Part shown: piece after piece, positions 10,676 to 22,235 of the stretch
Layout of the letters: every line of letters starts with the position of its first letter
Numbering within the stretch: position 1 is the first letter of the stretch
Assembly (NCBI RefSeq): GCF_037975245.1
Contig: NC_092566.1
Span: 16,657,001 to 16,721,000 of the forward strand
Direction of reading: 5' to 3'
Length of the DNA: 64,000 bases
From: Apostichopus japonicus
Lineage: Eukaryota > Echinodermata > Holothuroidea > Aspidochirotida > Stichopodidae
The notes under the pieces: generated by a model
What the model was told of the DNA's origin: nothing
The model's input: the letters and a program-made list of their open reading frames with translations, nothing else
Database searches by the model: none
Translations under genes and position numbers: made by a program

Positions 10676-13581
10676 TTTCCAGGACGGCAATACTAAGACT
10701 TGTCGGCAATCACAAAGGAAATTTATATTGGAGACTGCTAATGTACGCTCAGCTCGAAATAAAACTTCTTTAATCGTTGATCATATTATTCATTCTGGCA
10801 CTGACTTATGCTGTTTAACTGAAACTTGGCTTAAGTCAAGTGATACTGTTTCCGAAGCTGCCTTAGCGCCTGAGGGTTATAATTACCTTGGAGTTCCTCG
10901 ACCGCAGGATAGAATTGGTGGTGGGACTGGTTTAATTGTTCGAGCCTCAATTAAGACCAATCTCTTGCATTTTGATGAAAAGTCGTCTTTTGAATATTCT
11001 GAATGGCTGGTTGCTATTGACAATCTCAGAGTTCGTTTAATAATAATCTACCGTCCTCCATATTCCGAAGCCCATCCGGTCACCACTTCAACTTTTTTTC
11101 CGAGAATTCAGTGACCTCCTTGAAAACTGTGTGCTTTGTCCTGGAAAACGTATTCTTATTGGCGATTTTAATATTCATGTGGATGATCACACTAGTACTG
11201 ATGCGACTAAATTTACTGATATTATGAATACGTTTAGTCTCCAGCAACATGTCTCCATTCCAACTCACGACTCCGGACACACGCTTGATTTAATCATCAC
11301 ACGATCCACTAACGATATCGTGTTATCATCTCCACAAGCTGCTTTAAAAGTGTCTGATCATTGGTCAATTAGATGTTATCTTGACCTTCCTATTACCAAA
11401 CATTCAACCAAAGAAAATAAATACCGGAAATATCGAAGTATTCATATTGATCAATTTTGTACAGATATTTTGCAATCCTCATTATGCACAACTGAATGGC
11501 TTGATTTAGAGAGTTTAATTGAATGCTATGATCGTACTTTAACATCTGTCCTTGATATCCACGCACCAGTTCTGACCAGAGTAATTACCGTTAGGCCAAC
11601 AGTACCTTGGTTCTCCGATCATTTGAAAATATTACGCTCCGCTTGTCGAAAGGCTGAGAGAGTCTTCCGCAAATCTGGTCTTGAAACTCACAGACGGGTC
11701 CATCGCTCTTTGCGGAATGAGTATTCATTCCATCTGGACTATGCTAAAAAGTCCTTTTATACATCAACCATCCGGGACTGTGAAGGCGACCCAGGAAACT
11801 TTTTACTGTTGTAAAGTCATTGTGTAATAAAAAGCAAGTTGTTTCTTATCCGCCACACCAGAATACTATAGAACTTGTTAATGACTTCGGACAATTTTTT
11901 ATATCTAAAATTGATAAAATTAATGCAAGCATTGATTCCATTGCTACTGGTCCTTTTGAACCTTATGTTCGACAGCATTTCCAATCGAAGTTGACTGGGT
12001 TCAAGCCACTTTCTAAAGATGAAGTTCGCACAATTATCAAATCCTCCAATACGGCTACCTGCAATCTTGACCCTATACCCACTTGGTTACTTAGAAAGTG
12101 TCTTGACCCCCTTTTGCCTGTATTGACTACCATGATAAATCTTTCACTTAAAGATGGTAATGTTCCTGACAAATGGAAGATTGCTACCGTTACTCCATTG
12201 TTAAAGAAAGCAGGTTTGGACCCTATCTATTCTAATTATAGACCAATAAGTAATTTGAGCTATGTTTCCAAGTTAGTTGAACGAGCTGTAGTTAATGAGT
12301 CTCACATTGTTCATTACATGCTCCTTTTCCTGATTGCCAATCTGCGTACAGGCAAAATCAGTCTACAGAAACTGCACTTATGAAAATACATAGTGATATA
12401 TTGATGAATATGGACAACCAACAATGCACTCTTTTAATCCTGTTGGATTTGAGTGCAGCGTTCGATACTGTTAACCATGATATTCTTATGAACATATTGC
12501 GTACCCAATTTGGTATTGTTAATAATGCACAAAAATGGATTGGTAATTATCTGTCTTTCAGAAAACAGCATGTATCTATAGAAAATATCTCATCGAAAAA
12601 TTTTTCTTTGAATTGTGGTGTACCACAGGGCAGCTGTCTCGGTCCTGTTCTTTTTCTTTGTTATGTTTCTCAGTTGTTTACCATTGTCTCTAAACACCTT
12701 CCTAACGCACATAGTTATGCTGATGATACACAGTTATATTTATCTTTTAATGCTTGTTCTCTGTTATCTGAGGAACGGACTGTTCTGGCAATGCAATCAC
12801 TTATATTCGAAATAGGACATTGGATTATCAGCAATAGGCTATTGATCAATGATTCTAAGACTGAGTTTCTTTTAATTGGGACTCGCCAACAAGTTGCTAA
12901 GACTCGGGTTCAGATGATAAAAGTAGGTAACGTGGATATTAAGCCTTGTGATAGTGCAAAAAATCTTGGGGTTTATCTTGACAGCAACATGTCAATGGAC
13001 ATTCATATATTGGAAAAGTTTGCTCAAGGGCATACCATGGACTCTATAATATTCGTCAGATCAGAAAATTCCTGGATGAGGACTGTACTAAAAGTCTTAT
13101 TAATGCTTTTGTAATTAGTCACATCGACTACTGTAATGCACTCTTGATTGGTTTACCTGATTATAAGCTTCGTAGAGTTCAAATGGTACTTAATGGAGCG
13201 GCTCGTTTGATTTACGCTCTTCCTAAATTTTGTCACATTACTTTTACTTTACAATCTCTTCATTGGTTACCTGTACAGCAACGCATTGAATTTAAACTAA
13301 TCTTGCAAGTATTTAAATGTTTAAAAGGTCTTGCACCTAAGTATTTATGTGATATGATCTCGGTGAAGTCTAGTTGTTACTCATTGCGCTCACATTCTCG
13401 AATCACACTGCATGTTCCTTGTATCAATCATAATACATTAGGCAATAGGGCTTTTGCCTACAAAGGACCTCGGTTGTGGAATTCACTTCCGGTGGAATTG
13501 ATGCGTATCGACTCCTTGACCCTGGATGCTTTCAAGATAAAGTTAAAAACATATCTGTTTAAGCTTGCTTATTCTGATTGA
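10676..13581 (+). pseudogene. LINE ORF2 remnant (endonuclease and reverse transcriptase)
   Basis: The endonuclease domain begins at ANVRSARNKTSL (about 10738), continues through LTETWL, and after a frame break in a T-run near 11095 resumes with IGDFNIH and SDHWSI, the usual catalytic blocks. The reverse transcriptase follows with NYRPISNLS, LLDLSAAFDTVNH, GVPQGSCLGP and YADDTQLYL, where YADD holds the catalytic aspartates. The C-terminal block (LHWLPVQQRIEFK, RLWNSLPVELM) is typical of L2/CR1-type elements. Breaks near 11100, 11815, 12380 and 13115 split the frame into at least five pieces. Confidence 0.85.
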
Positions 13582-13685
13582 CCCGACTGGTTGGCTTTTT
13601 CCCTGTTAAGCGCTTTGAATGTTTTGTACAAAATTAGCGCTATATAAATGCATTTATTATTATTATTATTATATATATATATATG

Positions 13686-14628
13686 TTTATATATAGATGT
13701 TATGCATCGACCGATTTGCGCAATCGATCGATAGCGCTGCGCTATCTATGGATCCGTTGTTTGCGCAAGCATCGGTAGATCGCGCTGCGCTATCAATCGA
13801 TAGTTCGTGGGTCGTGTAGGATGAGATTTAAAGGGGAACTGCAGGCCTCGTCTACGTGAATACCCTTGACGTAGACTGAGTTCGTCTACGTGAATACCCT
13901 TTACGAACACGTTTTCAGCATTGACAACTCGCAGGAACTTGGCGCTTCCCTCAAGGCCAGGAAGGTCGACAATCTGAAAATTCCGTGTTTGACCCAATGT
14001 CGGAAGTGCGAGTCCACCTTGATGCTTGGATGAAGAAGATGAGATTTTATGGCATCGTACTTCTCCGCGCTGATGACTGGGCTCTTTGTTGAAGCAGCTT
14101 GGTGGTCGACTGTCTCCTGCATTAGTTTTCGAAAAGCTGGCTCTTTTTTCCATTTTACGAATATCGTCACTATATATCAGTACTATATGAGGTCGATAGT
14201 CACTGTTGGCCCAATCACATCAGTAATTTAGCAGATTTCTTAGAACCAAGGCCCGAAGTGATATGATACAACCTGATATATATGCCTGATTCAGCAATGG
14301 ATTGAGGATATCTCCATGATACAACCAATTTATTGGAACTCATTGTATCACTATCAATTGATAAAATTTTATTGAATTTATCATAAATATTTACATAGAA
14401 AATGATAATTAAACGGGCAATTTTTAGAAAAATCGGTGACGTGTCCATTAAACAGCACTTGGCGTTATCCTGAAGTTTAAGAAAAAACATTGTCATTATC
14501 AAAACTAGACATACAATCCGTCGATCTGCCTGCGCCATCGATCGATACCTGCGCGATCTACCGATGCTTGCGCTAACGACGGATCCATAGATAGCGCAGC
14601 GCTATCGATCGATGGCGCATAACATAGA

Positions 14629-14636
<8 letters not shown>
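13686..14636. mobile_element. DNA transposon with inverted repeats of about 110 bp
   Basis: The stretch 13690-13800 returns as its reverse complement at 14525-14632. A shared core around GATCCGT...GCGCAAGCATCGGTAG and blocks such as GCGCTGCGCTATCTATGG match closely. Outside both ends lie AT dinucleotide runs, so insertion may have been into a TA-rich site and the target duplication cannot be read. The interior carries a broken open frame (13746-14170, minus). Confidence 0.75.
13820..14170 (-). pseudogene. Broken ORF resembling KRBA2-like/integrase-associated sequence
   Basis: Two overlapping minus-strand frames join into one sequence. One carries ISAEKYDAIKSHLLHP and HFRHWVKHGIFRLST. The other continues with GSAKFLRVVNAENVFVKG. 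This pattern recalls the N-terminal part of transposon-derived KRBA2-like proteins linked to Ginger-type integrases, but that is recollection only. A frameshift near 13950 separates the halves, and the second half runs into the inverted repeat. It looks like a fragment carried by the transposon. Confidence 0.4.

Positions 14637-14710
<74 letters not shown>
14632..14710. repeat. (AT)n microsatellite
   Basis: An almost pure TA dinucleotide run of about 75 bp directly outside the right inverted repeat of the transposon. A shorter AT run lies outside the left one at about 13672-13695. Confidence 0.97.
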
Positions 14711-14712
<2 letters not shown>

Positions 14713-14770
14713 CATTCATAGGAAGGAATATGTGGTAAATTCATTTATCTTCCTTCGTGACGTTTTGAAA

Positions 14771-15053
14771 TATATATAGGGTATCTTAAAGTGGATACTT
14801 TATGTAGCAAGCGTGAACTGTAAGCAAAACAAGTGAACTGCTAGAGTACGCACCAATCCAAAAACATTGCCTGTTCTGTTTTATTTATTTGAGGTTGCTC
14901 TTAAGATTTTCAAGTGGATGCATAAGAATATATGCACTCATATTCACTGGTATTCTGATAAAGCTTTGCAACCCTGTAAGTAACATATCATAGACAGTCC
15001 ATGGCCACCGCAGACAAAAGCAAACTGAAGGCAAACACAACATATTTGTCGAT
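14771..15053. repeat. 280-bp direct repeat, left copy, flanking a LINE tail
   Basis: Matches 15784-16065 in the same orientation with few differences. It ends at TTTGTCGAT, after which a T-run (the LINE poly-A read on the plus strand) begins. Its position fits an exceptionally long target-site duplication. Confidence 0.9.
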
Positions 15054-15783
15054 TTTTTTTGGCCACTGTATTTATTTACAATACCGTAACACATAATACA
15101 AAAGAATCAGCAAAAAGACTTACATAAGAAGCTTACATAAAGAAATCATAGAAGTCGTTAAGGTTACACAAATTGTTGTTTTGCTTAGAAATGAAATAGT
15201 GCAGGTCAAGTTGAAAGCGAAACTTAAAATAAAATTCGTGCACATGTGGGATTTTGTTATCCAACCTACAAGTATAAATGTACTTTTTAGCATGCAAAAT
15301 TAAAAAGTTCACAGGATTATCTATATCACCAAAATCACCAAAACAAATGTTGGTCAAATTAAAAGAATAATTAGTTTTAATGCAATTTGAATTCACTGCC
15401 TCCCAGAATCGCTCAACGTGACTACAATTATAAACAAATGTATAAGCGTTTCATCAGCATTCTTGCAAAATGAACAAAGTGGAGAATTAACCATTTTCAT
15501 TTTATAAAGCAAGCTATTTATGCCTAAAATACGATGAAGAAAACGCAATTGTAAATATGATACTTTGGGGTCATTCACAGCCGTATAAGGCAGCCTAAAA
15601 ATCTTATTCCAAACTATTTTCACTGGATAATTCATAGCTTGCCACTTCATAATAGACGACGGGGCGTGCAGAGACCGGTAATTAGCTTATTATAAACATT
15701 TTTGGTTATTTTATGTGTGCGCATGCACATATTAAAGTTATTTTCACTCATTGGGAGCAAAACAGAATCATGGTACCCATGGT
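15054..15783 (-). mobile_element. 5'-truncated LINE tail (L1/Tx1-like reverse transcriptase C-terminus)
   Basis: On the minus strand the insert ends in a short poly-A (T-run at 15054-15060). Two frames separated by one shift near 15420 encode a typical C-terminal LINE segment: YLQLRFLHRILGINSLL, then a CSFCKNADETLIHLF zinc-finger-like block, then a tail rich in aromatic residues ending at 15133. The same signature (KLRSFQYKFIHRIITTNSF) occurs in the LINE at 38.2-39.8 kb, so the two are related. Only the last 730 bp or so were inserted. Confidence 0.75.
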
Positions 15784-16065
15784 ATATATAGGGTATCTTA
15801 AAGTGGATACTTTATGTAGCAAGCGTGAACTGTAAGCAAAACAAGTGAACTGCTAGAGTACGCACCAGTCCAAAACCATTGCCTGTTCTGTTTTCTTTAT
15901 TTGAGGTTGCTCTTAAGATTTTCAAGTGGATGCATAAGAATATATGCACTCATATTCACTGGTATTCTGATAAAGCTTTGCAACCCTGTATGTAAAATAT
16001 CATAGACAGTCCATGGCCACCGCAGACAAAAGCAAACTGAAGGCAAACACAACATATTTGTCGAT
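15784..16065. repeat. 280-bp direct repeat, right copy, flanking a LINE tail
   Basis: Second copy of 14771-15053. After TTTGTCGAT the sequence continues into unrelated DNA with no T-run, as expected for the side of the target duplication at the truncated 5' end of the LINE. Confidence 0.9.
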
Positions 16066-16883
16066 ATTGATATATCATGTATGATGCGCACCTCCTTTTT
16101 CTAAGCTCCCGATTGGTGCAAAATGCGACACACGATTATAAGTAAGTTCTTTTTGCTAAAGTTTCGCTTCGCTTATTTAAGTTTTCTTTTACAGACAAGA
16201 AAATAAATGTACATCTGAACTGTTCTTTTAAGTACACTAGCAGAGTCAACAAATATCAGGTGTCAAGTTTGGATTTTGAAACCAATGACAATTGCACTCG
16301 ATTGACGTCTCTGTTTTGATAACAATGTCTTTTATACAAGAACATGACAATTATTTAATTCGACATTTAATCAAAACAGAAATGACTATTGTTATAAAAT
16401 ACTGCATGGACGTTTATCAAAATATGCTCAACATTGTGTTCCTGGTCGTAAATAATTGAGTCACAAAATATATAAACGACACAGTTGTCTCATCTGAATT
16501 ATAAAGTAAACATGACCTACCAAAGGTCGTGATGTCAATGTACAAATTCATTATCCTTATTTTACGCATCCATGGTATACATTAATAGCACTACACATAT
16601 TTAAACAATATTTTTGGCATTTAAATTTCAAAAACAAAAAAAATCATACCAGTAATTATATTTGCATTATAAGAGCATGCAATAAGACTTACAACTGGTC
16701 TTTCTGCTGTAACCTTCTTATTGACCACTCTTACTTGCACAAAGTTCAGAATTAAATGTAATCTCATTCCTTACCTCTGACTCTAATTATCTCTACTTTT
16801 CATTTTGGTCGACTTAATTTATTACATAAACATGCCTCAAAATATGCGGAGTTTGAAACCTGCTTCCCCACTACCTGTCGTAC
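16066..16883. other. AT-rich gap, no gene recognised
   Basis: About 800 bp of AT-rich sequence between the LINE and the LDLRa array. No open frame with recognisable content and no clear repeat was seen. It may be intron or 3' flank of the LDLRa gene. Confidence 0.4.
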
Positions 16884-17110
16884 CTGCTAAACTGCTATAC
16901 TCCGGTTGGATTGAACTGTCATCGTCGGTTGTCTGATCTGTTATCGGTACAGTTGATTCTGCAATCATGATGAAATAAAGTAAGTTTCACAACCTTAATC
17001 ACATTTAAAAGCAACAAATAGGAAATTATATTCTGGCTGCTTGTTAAGGAGTAGGAACGTTCGTTCCTTGCGCTTGCTTTCATATAGTAGAGTCTGTTCA
17101 CGTGGAAATT
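16884..17110 (-). CDS. Candidate downstream exon(s) of the LDLRa/CUB-like gene
   Basis: Two readings are possible. In one, an exon starts after CAG at 17110 and runs open to a stop at 16919, encoding LYYMKASARNERSYSLTSS and a cysteine-bearing tail; its middle resembles the last CUB-like exon of the tandem units (tyrosines, then a run of hydrophobic beta-strand residues). In the other, a 75-nt exon at 16884-16958 (phase 1 at both ends, after GATTGCAG) encodes a Ser/Thr/Asp-rich stalk, STVPITDQTTDDDSS. The gap between the two is only 35 nt, so both cannot be spliced as drawn. A transcript is needed to choose. Confidence 0.35.
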
Positions 17111-17929
17111 CTGTTTACACACGAGACGCATAAAACTATAACTCATATTTATTTATTTATTTATTCCAAGATTGGCGTCAATTCATCACCGCAGTTTCTG
17201 CAGTGTATACGCAAGATAATAAACTACACTACATTGGTATGGAAGTTCTAAGAGCCAATTCAGTTGATTTTTTTTTAGTATTTTATGATCATTTTTTCTT
17301 CTTCAAATTTAGCCAAAAATTCAAAAGAGCGAGCCTTTTTGTCCGTCCGATACATCGTGTAACTTGTCAACTTGCCAAAGCCGAAACATGAAAATGAGCA
17401 CAAATAACTGAGCAACAAAGCATACAAGAAATAACGGTGTGAAACCAATGAAATATAAACTCAACAAACAAACACAAGAAACGAAGAAGCTAAATACGTT
17501 TAAAGAAACTTGTACAATTATATTGGTTAAATATATAGACACATGCCTCTGTTAAGGTCTACCAAATGTGAATTAGTCTTAAGAACTCTATTGGGCTCGA
17601 GCTGTTTACGGTTCTACATATTAAGAAAAGCTTTGTAACACCAAAGTGAGTTTTAAGTTATCAAACAGATGAAGAGGATGGTTCTGAAAATTAAAACTGC
17701 ATGGGACATTTTTAGGTGTACTTTTGTTTATGGTTATTGAAACGTAAGCGAAATTTGGAGTCTGATTCAACAACATGTATGCCATAATCACAAACGTTAC
17801 AGTGAGATGTGTATATGACATTTTCACAATCACTTTGGCGGCGTTTCGGGAAATTTAACATTACGGATATTTATTTTGGCTCCAACCGTAATATACTTAC
17901 ACACTTGACAACTTAACAACCGATATCAC

Positions 17930-19273
17930 CTTTGCGAGACAGATGGAGAGACGAAAAGTGTGAAGAATACCAGCAACCGCTTGAGAAGATGTGATTAGCG
18001 CAATGCAGGAATAAGGGTCGTTATCATACTAAAGAGAGTATGGATCATCTTTGAGATATTATTACAAAGTAAAATATCAAAAGAATGTATACGTAACATT
18101 TCCTCACAAGCGATTACCCCGTTGGCGAGAGGGGTTTTGGTGTAAAAAGATGTAACAACCATAGAAACCAATACAACTTCACTTGGGACGCCGGTAGTGA
18201 GATTATTGATAACTCTTAGACATGTGTCGTATCCTGTAAAAGGTCTAGCGATGTTATGCAGTAGGGGATTGACACATTCTAGAGAGATGCATTTACCTTT
18301 GGTATTAACTAAAACTCGGTCTTTTTAACCAGTATACGTTCACAAGTCTCTGTAACCGTACTTAACTTCTTTATTGCGATTTTATGGTTGTATGTTTAAT
18401 AATTCACCGTATTGGAAGTGTTGTATCTTGTTTATAAGTTTTAAATATCTTACCACAATTTTCTTCGTCTTCGCCGTTAACACAGTCGGCCACGCCGTCA
18501 CATCGGAATAATTGTGGAAGATTGATATTTTCGTCACAACGAAAATAAGCCATCGTCCGACATGGCAGACCTTGTAAAAATAACAATATTGACACCTTTG
18601 GGTATAATCATTCCATAAATAAATCTAACGTTCTATGTAATTCTAAGTACTCAGCAAATGATTGACAAAGCATACTTGTAAAATATGTTATAATTTTTCC
18701 TATATTATACTTTAAATAAATGGACCCAAACACATATGGCGTAATGCGCATTAGGTAGGCTATACTGCCTAAAAATAAGATTAAATAAATTCAAATTTCA
18801 TCTTGAAAACTATAATTTAGAAATATTAACGATGATATATTGTATCTTCGGTGTCATTCTATCCTGAAAGAAACTGATTGTATACTGTTGAGAAAAGAAG
18901 ATAACTTTTGCAATATAACGTATTACAAAAGGCTTGATATCTCTCACATGTGGACATTTCTTTATTATTAATATTATAACCAATACGTCGACAAATTTAT
19001 TGACCACTAACCTGTGGGGCCGTGCGGGTGCCTTATTTAGGAAAAGCGTTTAAAGAGGAAACATGATCGTGACAAGGAACAAAGTTATAAGTGATACAAT
19101 TAAAGCAAAATCAGGAGTAATTACCTAACCCAAACGGTAACAAACAGATGCAAATGGACAGCAGAAACAAACGTAATGGAATCTGCGTTCCCATATTGTT
19201 CTTCCTTTTCAAAGCGATAGAAAACGTTTCCAATGATATAGTAGTATGTTCCTCTTTGTTTCAATTCACTTAG
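17930..19273 (-). CDS. LDLRa plus CUB-like exon set, unit 1
   Basis: Candidate exons, in transcript order: 19012-19031 and 18454-18570 (LDLRa), 18118-18278 and 17930-18028 (CUB-like). Exon 19125-19273 comes first and would complete the CUB-like domain of the preceding unit. Phases chain 0-2, 2-1, 1-1, 1-0, 0-0. The LDLRa exon keeps FRCDG, DC and GEDEENC, the calcium-binding end of the family. It is the most divergent unit: it has GLPCRTMAYFRC where the others have GLPYPTVAQFRC, and lacks the N-x-T glycosylation site. The CUB-like call rests on the pattern of tyrosine, cysteine and alternating hydrophobic residues (GYDTCLRVINN, VVLVSMVVTSF) and is less certain than the LDLRa call. Confidence 0.55.
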
Positions 19274-20085
19274 CTGGTATGGTTAAAACTATAACTCTTA
19301 TTTATTTATTTATTCCAAGATTGGCGTCAATTCATCACCGCAGTTTCTGCAGTGTAAACGCAAGTTAATAAACTACACTACATTGGTATGGAAGTTCTAA
19401 GAGCCAATTCAGTTGATTTTTTTTAGTATTTTATGATCATTTTTTCTTCTTAAAATTTAGCCAAAAATGCAAAAGAGCGAGCCTTTTTGTCCGTCCGATA
19501 CATCGTGTAACTTGTCAACTTGCCAAAGCCGAAACATGAAATGAGCACAAATAACTGAACAACAAAGTATACAAGAAATAACGATGTGAAACCAATGAAA
19601 TATAAATTCAACAATCAAACACAAGAAACAAAGAAGCTAAATACGTTTAAAGAAACTTGTACAATTATAATGGTTAAATATATAGACACATGCCTCTGTT
19701 AAGGTCTACCAAATGTGAATTAGTCTTAAGAATTCTATTGGGCTCGAGCTGTTTAAGTTTTTGTCCATATTAAGAAAAACTTTGTTAAACCAAAGTGAGT
19801 TTTATGTTATTGAACAGATCAAGAGAGTGGTCCTTAAAATTCAAACTTCATGGGGACACTTTTAGGTGTATTTTGTTTGTTTGTTATGGTTATTGAAACG
19901 TAAGCGAAATTTGGAGTCTGATTCAACAACATGTATGCCATAATCACAAACGTTACAGTGAGATGTGTATATGACATTTTCAGAATCACTTTGGCGGCGT
20001 TTCGGGAAATTTAACATTACGGATATTTATTTTGGCTCCAACCGTAATATACTTACACACTTGACAACTTAACAACCGATATCAC

Positions 20086-21430
20086 CTTTGCGAGACAGAT
20101 GGAGAGACGAAAAGTGTGAAGAATACCAGCAACCGCTTGAGAAGATGTGGTTAACGCAATGCAGGAATAAGGGTCGTTATCATACTAAAGAGAGTATGGA
20201 TCATCTTTGAGATATTATTACAAAGTAAAATATCAAAAGAATGTATACGTAAAATTTCCTCACAAGCGATTACCCCGTTGGCGAGAGGGGTTTTGGTGTA
20301 AAAAGATGTAACAACCATAGAAACCAATACAACTTCACTTGGGACGCCGGTAGTGAGATTATTGATAACTCTTAGACATGTGTCGTATCCTGTAAAAGGG
20401 CTAGCGATGTTATGCAGTAGGGGATTAACACATTCTAGAGAGACGCATTTACCTTTGGTATTAACTGAAACCTCGGTCTTTTTAACCAGTATACGTTCAC
20501 AAGTCTCTGTAACCGTACTTAACTTCTTTATTGCGATTTTATTGTTGTATGTTTAATAATTCACCGTATTGGAAGTGTTGTATCTTGTTTATAAGTTTTA
20601 AATATCTTACCACAATTTTCTTCGTCTTCGCCGTTAACACAGTCGGCCGTGCCGTCACATCGGAATGATTGTGGAACAGTGATATTTTCGTCACAACGAA
20701 ATTGAGCCACCGTCGGATATGGCAGACCTTGTAAAAATAACAATATTGACACCTTTGGGTATAATCATTCCATAAATAAATCTAACGTTCGATGTAATTC
20801 TAAATACTCAGCAAATGATTGACAAAGCATATACTTGTAAAATATGTTATAATTTTTCCTACATTATACTTTAAATAAATGGACCCAAACACATATGGCG
20901 TAATGCGCATTAGGTAGGCTATACTGCCTAAAAATAACATTAAATAAATTCAAATTTCATCTTGAAAACTATTATTTAGAAATATTAACGATGATATATT
21001 GTATCTTCGGTGTCTTTCTATCCTGAAAGAAACTGATTGTATACTGTTGAGAAAAGAAGATAACTTTTGCAATATAACGTATTACAAAAGGCTTGATATC
21101 TCTCACATGTGGACATTTCTTTATTATTAATATTATAACCAATACGTCGACAAATTTATTGACCACTAACCTGTGGGGCCGTGCGGGTGCCTTATTTAGG
21201 AAAAGCGTTTACAGAGGAAACATGATCGTAACAAGGAACAAAGTTATAAGTGATACAATAAGCAAAATCAGGAGTAATTACCTAACCCAAACGGTAACAA
21301 ACTGGTGCAACTGGACAGCAGAAACAAACGTAATGGAATCTGCGTTCCCATATTGTTCTTCCTTTTCAAAGCGATAGAAAACGTTTCCATTGATATAGTA
21401 GTATGTTCATCTTTGTTTCAATTCACTTAG
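20086..21430 (-). CDS. LDLRa plus CUB-like exon set, unit 2
   Basis: Exons 21282-21430, 21171-21190, 20611-20727 (LDLRa), 20274-20434 and 20086-20184, with the same lengths and phases as unit 1. The LDLRa exon reads AQFRCDENITVPQSFRCDG and then TADCVNGEDEENC. NIT is a possible N-glycosylation site. Only the second, fourth, fifth and sixth cysteines of the six-cysteine LDLRa pattern are present. The 161-nt exon is open under the phase set by the LDLRa donor. Confidence 0.55.
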
Positions 21431-22235
21431 CTGGTATGGTTAAAACTATAACTCTTATTTATTTATTTATTCCAAGATTGGCGTCAATTCATCACCGCAG
21501 TTTCTGCAGTGTAAACGGAAGTTAATAAACTACACTACATTGGTATGGAAGTTCTAAGAGCCAATTCAGTTGATTTTTTTTAGTATTTTATGATCATTTT
21601 TTCTTCTTAAAATTTAGCCAAAAATGCAAAAGAGCGAGCCTTTTTGTCCGTCCGATACATCGTGTAACTTGTCAACTTGCCAAAGCCGAAACATGAAATG
21701 AGCACAAATAACTGAGCAACAAAGCATACAAGAAATAACGATGTGAAACCAATGAAATATAAATTCAACAATCAAACACAAGAAACAAAGAAGCTAAATA
21801 CGTTTAAAGAAACTTGTACAATTATAATGGTTAAATATAAAGACCCATGCCTCTGTTAAGGTCTACCAAATGTGAATTAGTCTTAAGAATTCTATTGGGC
21901 TCGAGCTGTTTAAGTTTTTGTCCATATTAAGAAAAACTTTGTTATACCAAAGTGAGTTTTATGTTATTGAACAGATCAAGAAAGTGGTTCTAAAAATTAA
22001 AACTGCATGGGACATTTTTAGGTGTATTTTTGTTTATGGTTATTGAAACTTAAGCGAAATTTGGAGTCTGATTCAACAACATGTATGCCATAATCATAAA
22101 CGTTACAGTGAGATGTGTTTATGACATTTTCACAATCACTTTGGCGGCGTTTCGGGAAATTTAACATTACGGATATTTATTTTGGCTCCAACCGTAATAT
22201 ACTTACACACTTGACAACTTAACAACCGATATCAC

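Larger units (their letters stand above)
9571..13672 (+). mobile_element. L2/CR1-like LINE, 5'-truncated and degraded
   Basis: A non-LTR retrotransposon of about 4.1 kb. In order it encodes the end of a PHD-like finger, a coiled coil, CCHC knuckles, an AP-type endonuclease, a reverse transcriptase with YADD, and a conserved C-terminal region. It ends in a 3' tail (GCGCTATATAAATGCATT followed by ATT repeats to 13672) of the kind seen in L2/CR1-group LINEs. Several frameshifts break the frames. Its 5' end coincides with the right edge of the segmental duplication. The clade within the L2/CR1 group is not certain. Confidence 0.88.

Noticed and set aside
14505-14744. Tyr-Ile repeat frames at 14.6, 35.85 and 43.78 kb
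   Set aside because: They are readings of AT dinucleotide runs.
14885-15094. Matching minus-strand frames at 14885-15094 and 15897-16091
   Set aside because: They coincide with the two 280-bp direct repeats, so the match reflects the duplication. No domain or splice context supports coding.
20353-20556. Conserved plus-strand frame of about 67 codons in array units 2-4
   Set aside because: It is antisense to the CUB-like exon on the minus strand, is missing from unit 1, and has no recognisable content. Its conservation follows from the tandem repeat.
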